DNA of 11,627 nucleotides from Chloroflexota bacterium (GTDB lineage: Bacteria > Chloroflexota > Anaerolineae > Anaerolineales > Anaerolineaceae). The translations under genes were made by a program, and so were the position numbers. The stretch spans positions 1 through 11,627 of the forward strand of contig DSBE01000045.1 in the NCBI GenBank assembly GCA_011053085.1, written 5' to 3'. This document shows, piece by piece, positions 1 to 7,187 of this stretch (its first letter is position 1; the number at the start of each line of letters is the position of its first letter). The notes below the pieces were generated by a model. It searched no databases. It saw only the letters and a program-made list of their open reading frames with translations, and was not told where the DNA came from.

Positions 1-1
1 C

Positions 2-622
2 GCCGTTGACCAGGTGCTTGCTATCTTGATGACCGCCACCGACAGCAACCGCGGGTGGGTGGTGCTGGAAAGTTTTGAGACACAGCAATTTCTGCTGGCA
101 GCCAGCCGCAACATGCCGCAGAGTGTAACCGCCGCGCTGCACAAGCAATGGATGGACAAACTCAGCGCCAGGGTGTTTGAAAGCGGTGAGGCCTGGGTGG
201 CTGGCGAAAGTGACCTGCAGGCCGTCAATCTGGAACGGCTGGGCGCACTGGTGATGGTGACGCCCATCAAGGTGCAAAACCGCCTGATCGGCACGATAGC
301 GCTGGCAAAACGCGGCAAGATCGACTACAGCAAGAACATGCACCAGTTGGTGCTGACCGCCTGTCATTTTACGGCGATGTTTCTGCTCTCTAACCGCCTG
401 TTCAGCGGGCTGCGCGCGCGTGATCAACAGATAGAACAAACGCGCAATGAGGCCCGCGAGGCGCTCAGCGCACAGCTGCTGCCGTTGATACAGGACAGCA
501 TCATCGCCTTGAGCCATTTTTCGGCGGCGCGCATGCTGACTTTGAACCAGTATGAACGAGGCGCGGTGAAAAATGTGCGTTTTGCGCTGCAGCGCATGCG
601 CACCCTGCTCGGCAAAAAATAA
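2..622 (+). CDS. GAF-domain protein, C-terminal part (5' end outside window)
   Basis: The reading frame is open from the first bases of the window, so this is the 3' part of a longer gene; a GTG at 14 is in frame but has no ribosome binding site. The visible ~206 residues resemble the later part of a GAF sensor domain: helix, then a strand reading GWVVLE, a middle section, and the strand pair LGALVMVTPIKVQNRLIGTIALAKRG (residues given only as landmarks). A long polar helix follows, likely coiled coil (about RARDQQIEQTRNEAREALSA), and then a basic helical C-terminus ending RTLLGKK. GAF domains bind small ligands or mediate dimerisation in signalling proteins. No histidine-kinase, GGDEF or HTH output domain follows; any partner domain must be N-terminal and lies outside the window. 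The family call is moderately safe; the specific function is unknown. Confidence 0.65.
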   Translation, partial: AVDQVLAILMTATDSNRGWVVLESFETQQFLLAASRNMPQSVTAALHKQWMDKLSARVFESGEAWVAGESDLQAVNLERLGALVMVTPIKVQNRLIGTIALAKRGKIDYSKNMHQLVLTACHFTAMFLLSNRLFSGLRARDQQIEQTRNEAREALSAQLLPLIQDSIIALSHFSAARMLTLNQYERGAVKNVRFALQRMRTLLGKK

Positions 623-662
623 TCTTCCTTCCCTGTCTGGCATAGGAATTGCATCACAATGG

Positions 663-735
663 TTGACAGCGCTTTGGCTGGTTGAGATTCATGGAGTGTG
701 TTTGTTTGTTGTTTTTTTGCCACTTATGCTATATT
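663..735 (+). promoter_or_regulatory. Possible promoter region of the LysM lipoprotein gene
   Basis: An exact TTGACA lies at 663-668, but the best -10 at a permitted spacing is only ATTCAT (687-692, 18-bp spacer). A better -10-like hexamer, TATATT, is at 730-735 with a weak -35 (TTGTTG, 706-711, 18-bp spacer). The region between 690 and 720 is T/G-rich. Either could drive the gene at 810; neither is a full consensus match. Confidence 0.3.
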
Positions 736-809
736 GGATTCACCGAGGCAGATTGCTGCCGTCTTTCTGGCAACAAGAAATAAACACCTGAACGTTCAGG
801 AGAAGTAGA

Positions 810-1463
810 ATGAAGAAAAAAATGCGAAAAATTTCACTGTTAACTATAATCGTTGTGCTGGCGGGTTTGCTGCTGTTGGGCGGCTGCAACCGCCCCAAGA
901 CCACCGAACCGGTGGTGATGCCCACCCTGGCCATTCCGATCGCCACGCTGGATATTACCGACACCGCTGAGGAAGAGGCTGAGGTAGACAACGGCATCGA
1001 GATTATCGAAGAGGTGGAAGAACCCGAGGGCGAAGCAACCGAAGAAGAGGCTGAAGTGCCGGTGGAAGAAGTAACCCCCGAACCTGAGCCAACTGAAGTA
1101 ACCATTCCCGAGATCACCCGCCCCGAGAGCTACACACTGCAAGCAGATGAATTCCCTTATTGCATCGCGCGCCGCTTTGATGTGAATATCACCAGCCTGC
1201 TGGCTCTCAACGGCTTGAGCACAAATTCTGTGCTTTCTCCGGGTGCCGTGTTGAAGATTCCGCAGGACAGCGTCTGGAATACAGAAGCGCACGGTGCACG
1301 TGCCCTGCGTGCACATCCCGCCACCTACACCGTCAGTTGGAACGACAACATCTACAAAGTGGCCTGCTACTACGGCGATGTGTCACCTGAGCAGATCATC
1401 GCTGCCAACGACCTGGTAGCCCCGTATACAATCAGCCAGGGGCAGGTGTTGCAAATCCCTTGA
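810..1463 (+). CDS. Lipoprotein with acidic stalk and two LysM domains
   Basis: The product has 217 residues. The start is supported by an AGGAGAAG ribosome binding site at 798-805. A Lys/Arg-rich n-region, a hydrophobic core (residues 8-23) and a lipobox ending LGGC predict lipidation at Cys26 and export to the cell surface. Residues 33-103 form a stalk with about 21 Glu and 2 Asp and no Lys or Arg, rich in Pro and Val. Two LysM-like modules follow (about 107-151 and 172-217), each with the YTL/YTV start, an N-x-L/D-L middle and an LKIP/LQIP end. LysM modules bind N-acetylglucosamine-containing glycans, usually peptidoglycan or chitin-like polymers. Each module holds one cysteine (118, 186) at a similar position. 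No enzymatic domain is present, so a structural or wall-anchoring role is inferred. The gene is monocistronic, followed by a hairpin terminator shared with the convergent cyclase gene. Confidence 0.85.
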   Translation: MKKKMRKISLLTIIVVLAGLLLLGGCNRPKTTEPVVMPTLAIPIATLDITDTAEEEAEVDNGIEIIEEVEEPEGEATEEEAEVPVEEVTPEPEPTEVTIPEITRPESYTLQADEFPYCIARRFDVNITSLLALNGLSTNSVLSPGAVLKIPQDSVWNTEAHGARALRAHPATYTVSWNDNIYKVACYYGDVSPEQIIAANDLVAPYTISQGQVLQIP

Positions 1464-1500
1464 TAAGTAAGTCTTTTTCATTTTGACCTCCTTTTCTTAC

Positions 1501-1527
1501 AAAAGACCGGCGCAGTGCCGGTCTTTT
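1501..1527. terminator. Bidirectional intrinsic terminator between convergent genes
   Basis: An 11-bp perfect stem (arms 1501-1511 and 1517-1527) with a 5-nt loop has an AAAA/TTTT outer end, so each strand ends in a U-rich arm. It lies 37 bp after the LysM stop and 25 bp beyond the stop of the minus-strand cyclase gene, which is the expected place for a shared terminator. Confidence 0.85.
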
Positions 1528-1552
1528 GCCGTTCGCGGTTCTTGTGAAGGGG

Positions 1553-4500
1553 TTAGAAGGTCAGCAGCCGGAAGGCCGCCTGAATCTGGCGGTGGTGGCG
1601 GATATTTTCAAGGAAGGTGCGCCGCAGAGGTGAACCTTCGGGGATGAGGTCATGCTTGCGCATCATCTCTTCATGGGCGCGGCGGATGAAGGGTAGGGCG
1701 TCGTTACGGCGTCCGCGGGCGATGAGAGCCTGCCCCATGCGGTAAAGGATCCACTCACCGGTGATTTCAGAGGCATTCGTATAGCCGTAATCTTCGTAAA
1801 TGGACACCGACAGTTCGGCGGTTGCCAGTGATTGATCGAGATGGTATTGGCGGCGCTCTTTTTCTTCGTCACTGAGGTTCTTTTTACCCCCCAGCAAGGC
1901 TGCCAACTTGCGGTGGACGGAGCTGGCATGTGAGGCTGCTGCCATGCGGTACTGGTGTGAAATACCGTGATCGAGTGCCAGACGGTCGATATCCTGCGCC
2001 AGTTCCAGTGCCACCATCAGGCGCTGCAGATCGTCCTGTTCGTTGTTCAGCATGATCTGCACCAGTTGGTAGCCCACACGCGCCAGTTCCATGGTGTAAT
2101 CAACGGTCAGCGGCTGGGACTCATCCAGTGTTGCCTGCGCTTTTTCCTGGTTGTCCAGTTCCACATAGGCTTGCGCCAGGCGCAGCATGGCAAACAGCCG
2201 CGAGGGCGCTGAGCCCAACAGGCGGATGCTTTCTTTCAACTGTTCCAGCCCCAGGTCATAATCACCCAGATAAATTGCGCGGATCATGCCGCAGTTCATC
2301 AATGAATTGCCCTCGGCAATGCGGCTGCCGATCTGACGGCTGAGTTCCAGGCGTTTCTCTTCGTACTCGACCAGCCAGCGGTGATAATCGCCGGTGCGCT
2401 CGAAAGAAGGCCCGATCACACTGAGCACGTTCATCTGCGCCAGCGGGTCATCTACCCGGTCGCTGAGGGTCAAGGCCTGATCTACATAGCGCATGCCTTC
2501 ATCGGTCTGGTCATACCCCAGCAGGTAATAGCCGAAGTTCAGCAGAATGTTGAATTCCATATTGACATCGCCCAGCTCACGCGCCAGAGAGAGCGCCTGC
2601 ATGGCGGGTTCATACACATTCTGGTTGCTGGCGTTGGCGCGCAGAAAGGTGATCTTGACCAGGGTTTCCATTTCGCGCTGGCGGTCTTCCAGCTTGCGCG
2701 AAAGATACAGGGCTTCCTCGCACATGTTGCCCATGCGTTCTGATTCTTCCACGGTGAACAGGCTGAAGGTGGAAGGATAGGCGAACATGAGGATGGCGTC
2801 GATGCGCAGGCTGGGTTCGCCTGCCAGTTCTTCTTCGGTCAGGCGCAGGACTGCCTCGGCATCTTCCTGTGAACCGCGCACATCGGCCATCATCAGCCGC
2901 AGCCAGCGGCGCTGTGAAAGAATATCAAAGCGCGTCCGCAGGATTTCTTTGCGTTCTTCGCCTTCTACACCTTCCGCCAGCGCCTGGTTGACCTTTAGCG
3001 CCTGGTCGAGGTGGTAGAGGGCTTCTTCGTTGGCATGCAGGTTTTCGGCAATTTCAGCCGCCTTGACATGGTAGATCATCTGTTTTTCCGCCACGCCAGC
3101 CATCTCGAAATGGTGCGCCAGGTAGGCATAGATCTGGTTGAGATTCGAGACTTTGTTGGCATGCTCTTCAAGCCATTGTTCAATGATCTCGCCGCACTGG
3201 CGGTGGTAGGCACTGCGCTGCGGTTTCAGCAGGCTTTCATAGGCGGCTTCGCGCATGAGGGTGGACACAAAAGTGAAGCGCATGCCCATGTCTTCTTCGA
3301 TGAATTCTTCGCGGATGAGCTGGTGGCGCTGCAAGCCGGTCAGGTGGCGGTTGAGGGTTTCCTCATCCATGCTGAGCATACGCAGCAGCAAGGTGTGCCA
3401 GAAACGCGTGCCCATCACTGATGCCACCTGCAGCACATGCCGTTCTTCGGCTGACAAATTGGCGATGTATTCCTGCAAGATACCCTGCAGGCTGTCGGGC
3501 AGTTCGTTCAGTTCGCGGTTCGGATCAAGGGCATAGGTGCCGCTTTCTTCATTGAACGCCAGTACGCCTTTGTCGATCATGGTGAAGAGAATCTCACGCA
3601 AATAATAGGGGTTGCCTTCGCTGCGTTGATAGATATAGTCGCGTTCATCTTTGTCGAGCGAGTCTGACCCGAGGATCTGGTCGATCAACTGGTTGCCTTC
3701 GTCGGCGGTCATGGGCTTGACTTCGATCCATACCAGGCGGTGAGGATATTCGGTACCCAGGTAATGACGGAAATTCCACGCCGGAGAATTGCGCACCGGC
3801 CGCATGGTCATCAGCCACATCACCGGAACAGAGTCGCTCAACGGCAGGCAGAATTTGAGCAGGTCAAGCGAAGGTTCATCACACCAGTGTAAATTGGAAA
3901 ATACCAGCACCAGTGGTTTGATGCGTGTCAATGTCTGTACCCATTCGCGTATAGCTTCGTAAAAATGGCTCTGGTACAGCTGGGCTTCCTGTTGTTCGAG
4001 ATAGTGGGTTTTTTCCTCTTCCATAGGCAGGTCGAGGAAATGACTCAGGTAAGCCACCAGTCCATTTTGTTCCTGCGACCAGTGTCTTTCCATGAAGCTG
4101 TAGAATACTTCCGAGGCGCTGGCATGGTGTTCTTCCTGCAGTGAACGCAGCCAGAATTGCAGCAGGTCGAACCATAGGGCATAGGGCCAGGCCTGGCCGT
4201 ACGAGCGGCAGGCGCCCACACACCAATAATGCGGTTCCTGGTGGTCATGGGTTTCTTCGCCCCTGGCGCGTGCTTGCAGGATGTGTTCGCGGCGGATTTC
4301 CTGGCGCACATGGTTGATCAGATAGGATTTGCCCATGCCTTTGTCGCCATTGATCATCACAATGGAGCCATTGCCGTTGGTGAGATCCAGGATGCTTTCA
4401 TGCAGGGTTTCGACCACTTTGGTTCTGCCGATCCAGTGGGTGGCACGGGTGGCAGCGCGCAATGATTGTTCTTTGAAGCGCAGAGGGCGATAGACAGCCA

Positions 4501-5335
4501 CTGGTTTCGAAATGCCCTTCACTTCGATCTCGCCCAGCGATTCATAGTCGAATTGCCCCTGGGTGAGGTTGTAGGTATACTCGCTGACCAGCACCGTGCC
4601 GGGTTCGGCAGAGCTCTCCATACGGGCTGCCACGGCGATGGCTTCGCCCATGGCGGTTTTTTCGAGGTGCTGCTCGCTGCCGATGCTGGTGACGATCACC
4701 TCACCGGTATTGATGCCGATGCGCAGGCGCAGGTCAACCTCGGGATATTCTTTCTTGAGTTGTTTGGCAAACTGGTGGAAAGAACGCTGGGTCATCAGCG
4801 CAGCCAGCACGGCGCGTTCCGGGTCATCTTCATGTACGGAGCGCGCGCCGAAGAACGCCAGCACACCATCTCCGCGGTATTGGTCGATCTCGCCGCCCAT
4901 GCGGTAGATCTCGGCTTCTAACACCTGGAAAATGTGGTTCATCACCCGCACCCAGGCTTCATTGCCGATGACTTCCATCAGGCGGGTGGAGTTCTGCACA
5001 TCCGCCAGCAGCACGGTTGCCATGTGGCGCTCACCGACCAGTTCGCGCGGGGTGATCTCGGCGAAGGGCCCTGCCGTCTGGGGTCTGTTGGTCGGGATGG
5101 TTTCTGCCGGAACGGTAAGGCTGGCAGGCACCGGTTTGGGACGCGCGCCTGCCAAGAGGGCAGTTCCTTCGGTGGCAGACAGGTTGGTGCCGCACATACC
5201 GCAATAGCGCGCCAGCGGCGGGTTGGCGAACTGGCAATTCGGACAGTATTTGGCAAGGGTAGTGCCGCACATGACGCAGAAACGCATGTTCTCTTCGTTA
5301 TTGTGTTGACAGTTGGGGCAGACAATGACAGCCAT
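1553..5335 (-). CDS. Double zinc-ribbon / class III nucleotide cyclase-like / AAA ATPase / TPR signalling protein
   Basis: The product has 1260 residues. The ATG at 5335 has a GGAAGG ribosome binding site at proper distance. Two CxxC...CxxC zinc ribbons come first (Cys6/9/20/23 and 31/34/45/48). A class III cyclase homology domain spans about 103-285, with both metal-binding aspartates (Asp112 in LLADVQNST, Asp156 in YRGDG). By alignment to adenylyl cyclase, the base-specifying Lys is Gln152, the Asp partner is Thr227, the transition-state Asn is Ala234, and the transition-state Arg is kept (Arg238). An ATPase module follows: Walker A GDKGMGKS at 330-337, while the Walker B segment LVLVFSNLHWCDE has Asn481 where Asp is usual. 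From about 740 to the end are helical repeats, TPR-like in character. Proteins of this architecture are common in Chloroflexota and Actinobacteria and are soluble signal integrators. Loss of key residues suggests weak or absent cyclase activity; the ligand and output are unknown. Confidence 0.88.
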   Translation of the reverse strand: MAVIVCPNCQHNNEENMRFCVMCGTTLAKYCPNCQFANPPLARYCGMCGTNLSATEGTALLAGARPKPVPASLTVPAETIPTNRPQTAGPFAEITPRELVGERHMATVLLADVQNSTRLMEVIGNEAWVRVMNHIFQVLEAEIYRMGGEIDQYRGDGVLAFFGARSVHEDDPERAVLAALMTQRSFHQFAKQLKKEYPEVDLRLRIGINTGEVIVTSIGSEQHLEKTAMGEAIAVAARMESSAEPGTVLVSEYTYNLTQGQFDYESLGEIEVKGISKPVAVYRPLRFKEQSLRAATRATHWIGRTKVVETLHESILDLTNGNGSIVMINGDKGMGKSYLINHVRQEIRREHILQARARGEETHDHQEPHYWCVGACRSYGQAWPYALWFDLLQFWLRSLQEEHHASASEVFYSFMERHWSQEQNGLVAYLSHFLDLPMEEEKTHYLEQQEAQLYQSHFYEAIREWVQTLTRIKPLVLVFSNLHWCDEPSLDLLKFCLPLSDSVPVMWLMTMRPVRNSPAWNFRHYLGTEYPHRLVWIEVKPMTADEGNQLIDQILGSDSLDKDERDYIYQRSEGNPYYLREILFTMIDKGVLAFNEESGTYALDPNRELNELPDSLQGILQEYIANLSAEERHVLQVASVMGTRFWHTLLLRMLSMDEETLNRHLTGLQRHQLIREEFIEEDMGMRFTFVSTLMREAAYESLLKPQRSAYHRQCGEIIEQWLEEHANKVSNLNQIYAYLAHHFEMAGVAEKQMIYHVKAAEIAENLHANEEALYHLDQALKVNQALAEGVEGEERKEILRTRFDILSQRRWLRLMMADVRGSQEDAEAVLRLTEEELAGEPSLRIDAILMFAYPSTFSLFTVEESERMGNMCEEALYLSRKLEDRQREMETLVKITFLRANASNQNVYEPAMQALSLARELGDVNMEFNILLNFGYYLLGYDQTDEGMRYVDQALTLSDRVDDPLAQMNVLSVIGPSFERTGDYHRWLVEYEEKRLELSRQIGSRIAEGNSLMNCGMIRAIYLGDYDLGLEQLKESIRLLGSAPSRLFAMLRLAQAYVELDNQEKAQATLDESQPLTVDYTMELARVGYQLVQIMLNNEQDDLQRLMVALELAQDIDRLALDHGISHQYRMAAASHASSVHRKLAALLGGKKNLSDEEKERRQYHLDQSLATAELSVSIYEDYGYTNASEITGEWILYRMGQALIARGRRNDALPFIRRAHEEMMRKHDLIPEGSPLRRTFLENIRHHRQIQAAFRLLTF

Positions 5336-5357
5336 AAACCAGTTTCCTTCCTTCTCT

Positions 5358-5385
5358 ATTATAGCGGATATTTATCGTCTATAAT
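5358..5385. promoter_or_regulatory. Near-palindromic divergent double promoter
   Basis: A perfect TATAAT lies on the plus strand at 5380-5385, pointing to the Nudix gene, and another on the minus strand at 5358-5363, pointing to the cyclase gene. They sit in a 28-bp imperfect palindrome (11 of 14 pairs match; arms ATTATAG and CTATAAT, inner arms GATA and TATC). At a 17-bp spacing each -35 hexamer would overlap the opposite -10, and neither -35 resembles TTGACA. Both genes should therefore compete for polymerase here, or respond together to one symmetric binder. Confidence 0.6.
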
Positions 5386-5422
5386 GGGTCTGACCAATTG
5401 TTAACCTTACAGGATGGTGCCC

Positions 5423-5953
5423 ATGTCAGAAATTTCAATCACTTCACGCGAAACCCATTACCGCGGTAAAGCCTTTGATGTTGAGAGAGTGACCTTCAGT
5501 ATGCCCAACGGCAAGCAGCCGACCTACGACCTGGTGGTGCACCCCGGGGCGGCGGTGGTGCTGCCCATTGACGGCGAGGGTAACATCCTGTTCGTGCGCC
5601 AATGGCGGCTGGGGGCAGAGCAAGCCTTGCTGGAGCTGCCCGCCGGCACCCTCAACGCGCAGGAAGCGCCCATCGAGTGTGCGCGGCGCGAAGTGCGTGA
5701 AGAAACCGGCATGGCAGCGGCGCAATTGACACAGATCGGGTCTTTTTACCTGACACCGGGCTATTCCAACGAGCATCTGGTCATTTTTCTGGCGAAGGGA
5801 CTCAGCCCGGCGCCCTTACAGCAGGATGAAGACGAGTTGATCGACCTGGTGCGCATTCCCATTCAGGATGCCTACCAGATGGCTGCTGACGGCAGGATCA
5901 TGGACGGTAAAACCCTCGCTTCGCTGCTGCTGGCAGAGGGTTTGATCCGCTGA
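5423..5953 (+). CDS. Nudix hydrolase, ADP-ribose pyrophosphatase type
   Basis: The product has 176 residues. I chose the ATG at 5423 because AGGATGG (5411-5417) is well placed as its ribosome binding site; an in-frame ATG at 5414 lies inside that site and would add only MVP. The Nudix box is complete: G75 x5 E81 x7 R89-E90-V-R-E93-E94-x-G96, preceded by the ELPAG signature (residues 71-75) typical of ADP-ribose pyrophosphatases. The N-terminal strand-rich part (residues 1-45) fits the dimerisation domain of NudF/YffH-like enzymes. Such enzymes hydrolyse ADP-ribose or related nucleoside diphosphate sugars to AMP and sugar phosphate in the cytosol, with Mg2+ bound by the Nudix glutamates. The exact substrate cannot be read from the sequence. 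It is divergent from the cyclase gene and converges on the antiporter gene with only 18 bp between stops. Confidence 0.88.
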   Translation: MSEISITSRETHYRGKAFDVERVTFSMPNGKQPTYDLVVHPGAAVVLPIDGEGNILFVRQWRLGAEQALLELPAGTLNAQEAPIECARREVREETGMAAAQLTQIGSFYLTPGYSNEHLVIFLAKGLSPAPLQQDEDELIDLVRIPIQDAYQMAADGRIMDGKTLASLLLAEGLIR

Positions 5954-5971
5954 GTTTGTTACCGAACCGCT

Positions 5972-7006
5972 TCAGTCCTGTCCGAAGAAGATCACGCGCA
6001 TCGACAGATAGATGAAGTACAGGATGGTCAGGTAGATGGCTGTTTTCTTGCCGGCTCTGCCCTTGTTGAACCACAGAATGCCCCACAGGATGGCGCCGGT
6101 GATGGTTTCCCAGGGCAGGTCCCAGATGACCAGCGGGCGCGGCACCCAGTATTTGGAGATAATGGCACCGCCGCCGATAGCGACCAGCGGGTTGCTGATG
6201 TTGGAGCCGATCAGCGTGCCCAGGGGAATACCGGCGTCGCCTTTGCGGATGCCAGAGACGGCGGTGATCAGTTCAGGCAGTGCCGAAGCGATGCCCAGGG
6301 TGACCACACCGATCAAGGAACCGCTGATGCCGGTGTTTTCCACGATGCCTTCGGTGGCTTGCAGCGCCACCATGGCACTGGCGACCGTTACTACCATAGC
6401 CAGCACGGCGATGATGGCATCGTGCAGGGCTTCCTTCCCGTTTTCGGGCACACCTTCCGGACGCTCGCCTTCAGGGGTGAAGCCATGGTCTTCTTCTTTG
6501 TAATGCTTGCGCTCATCATAATACAGGAAGGCCACGTACGCCAGGAAGGAACCGAACAGGATCAGGCCGTCGATGCGTGAATAGGTGCCATCAAGGCCCA
6601 GGATGATGCACATCAGGGTGGTGATGATCATGGGCAGCATGGTTTTCCAGAGAAAATAGCGTTTGAAGGTCAATGTGCCGGCGATAAAGATCACGATCGC
6701 CATGATGAGGGTCTGCTGGATGACATCTGAGCCGATGTTGGCGCCCAACACGACGGCAGAGCTGATCTCATAGTCCAACGTCCCGCGCAGGATGCCGACT
6801 GAGGCGGTGAAATGGGCGGCGATTTCGGGGATGCTGGTGGCCAGCGACACCACCGTAACACCCACAAAGGTGGTGGACAGGCGGTAAAAACCCGCCAGGC
6901 CGGTCAGTTTGGTCACCGCCACATCGGCGCTGAGCACCAACACGGCGATGGAAATCACCCCGACGATCACTGTCAGCCATATATTTGCAAAAATAAATTC
7001 CAACAT
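5972..7006 (-). CDS. CaCA-family cation antiporter (sodium/calcium exchanger type)
   Basis: An inner-membrane protein of 344 residues with two inverted-repeat halves. Half one carries the alpha-1 motif SLATSIPE (54-61) followed by GANIGSD (88-94). Half two carries the alpha-2 motif GIASALPE (238-245) followed by GSNISN (267-272). Glu61 and Glu245 match the pair of ion-ligating glutamates of this superfamily. About ten hydrophobic segments are visible, five per half, separated by a charged cytosolic loop at about 163-197. The family exchanges Ca2+ or other cations for Na+, K+ or H+. Asn272 occupies the position that is Asp in the Methanocaldococcus NCX_Mj alpha-2 repeat, and Ser93 matches NCX_Mj Asn81, so ion specificity may differ. 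The ribosome binding site is modest (GGAG about 14 nt upstream, with GAGAG-rich sequence nearer). A strong terminator hairpin lies 30 nt upstream of the start codon, implying leader-controlled expression. Confidence 0.87.
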   Translation of the reverse strand: MLEFIFANIWLTVIVGVISIAVLVLSADVAVTKLTGLAGFYRLSTTFVGVTVVSLATSIPEIAAHFTASVGILRGTLDYEISSAVVLGANIGSDVIQQTLIMAIVIFIAGTLTFKRYFLWKTMLPMIITTLMCIILGLDGTYSRIDGLILFGSFLAYVAFLYYDERKHYKEEDHGFTPEGERPEGVPENGKEALHDAIIAVLAMVVTVASAMVALQATEGIVENTGISGSLIGVVTLGIASALPELITAVSGIRKGDAGIPLGTLIGSNISNPLVAIGGGAIISKYWVPRPLVIWDLPWETITGAILWGILWFNKGRAGKKTAIYLTILYFIYLSMRVIFFGQD

Positions 7007-7035
7007 GTTTTTTCTCTCTTCTCCAAGTTAACAAT

Positions 7036-7066
7036 AAAAAAAGAACCGCAGTTTTTCCCGCGATTC
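7036..7066 (-). terminator. Intrinsic terminator inside the antiporter leader (attenuator)
   Basis: Read on the minus strand, arm GAAUCGCGG (7066-7058), loop GAAAAA, arm CUGCGGUUC (7051-7043) and seven U (7042-7036) make a 9-bp stem with two G-U wobbles, a classic rho-independent terminator. It lies 30 nt upstream of the antiporter ATG. The next gene upstream is divergent, so no other transcript is available for it to terminate. The plus strand lacks a U-tract after the stem, so it is one-directional. Confidence 0.8.
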
Positions 7067-7105
7067 AGTCTGGACGAATTTCTCGATTTACCGGTTTAAA
7101 ACTGG

Positions 7106-7186
7106 TCAGGGCAGTAGCACCGCGCATGCGGCAACTGCGGCTATGTCACAACCGGGGTGTTGAAACTCGTGCATTTTCTCGAACAT
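7106..7186 (-). CDS. Possible 26-residue leader peptide ahead of the antiporter
   Basis: A short open frame starts at an ATG (7186-7184), just after an AT-rich promoter-like stretch, and ends at a TGA (7108-7106) inside the proposed leader structure. It would encode MFEKMHEFQHPGCDIAAVAA followed by CAVLLP. Translation would cover the antiterminator segment 7140-7133 and so could switch the leader. There is no Shine-Dalgarno sequence before it, and it may be chance. If transcription starts near 7187 it could be read as a leaderless message. It is listed because ribosome movement through it would directly affect the terminator choice. Confidence 0.2.
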   Translation of the reverse strand: MFEKMHEFQHPGCDIAAVAACAVLLP

Positions 7187-7187
7187 A

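Noticed and set aside
2381..2743. Plus-strand open frame opposite the cyclase gene
   Set aside because: Antisense frame inside a well-supported minus-strand gene, without start signals or domain features.
5414..5422. Alternative Nudix start at ATG 5414
   Set aside because: This ATG lies inside AGGATGG, which is the best ribosome binding site for the ATG at 5423, and has no site of its own.
7091..7105. Plus-strand hairpin CCGGTTT/AAACTGG
   Set aside because: No plus-strand transcript is expected here, and on the minus strand the pairing is broken by a mismatch.
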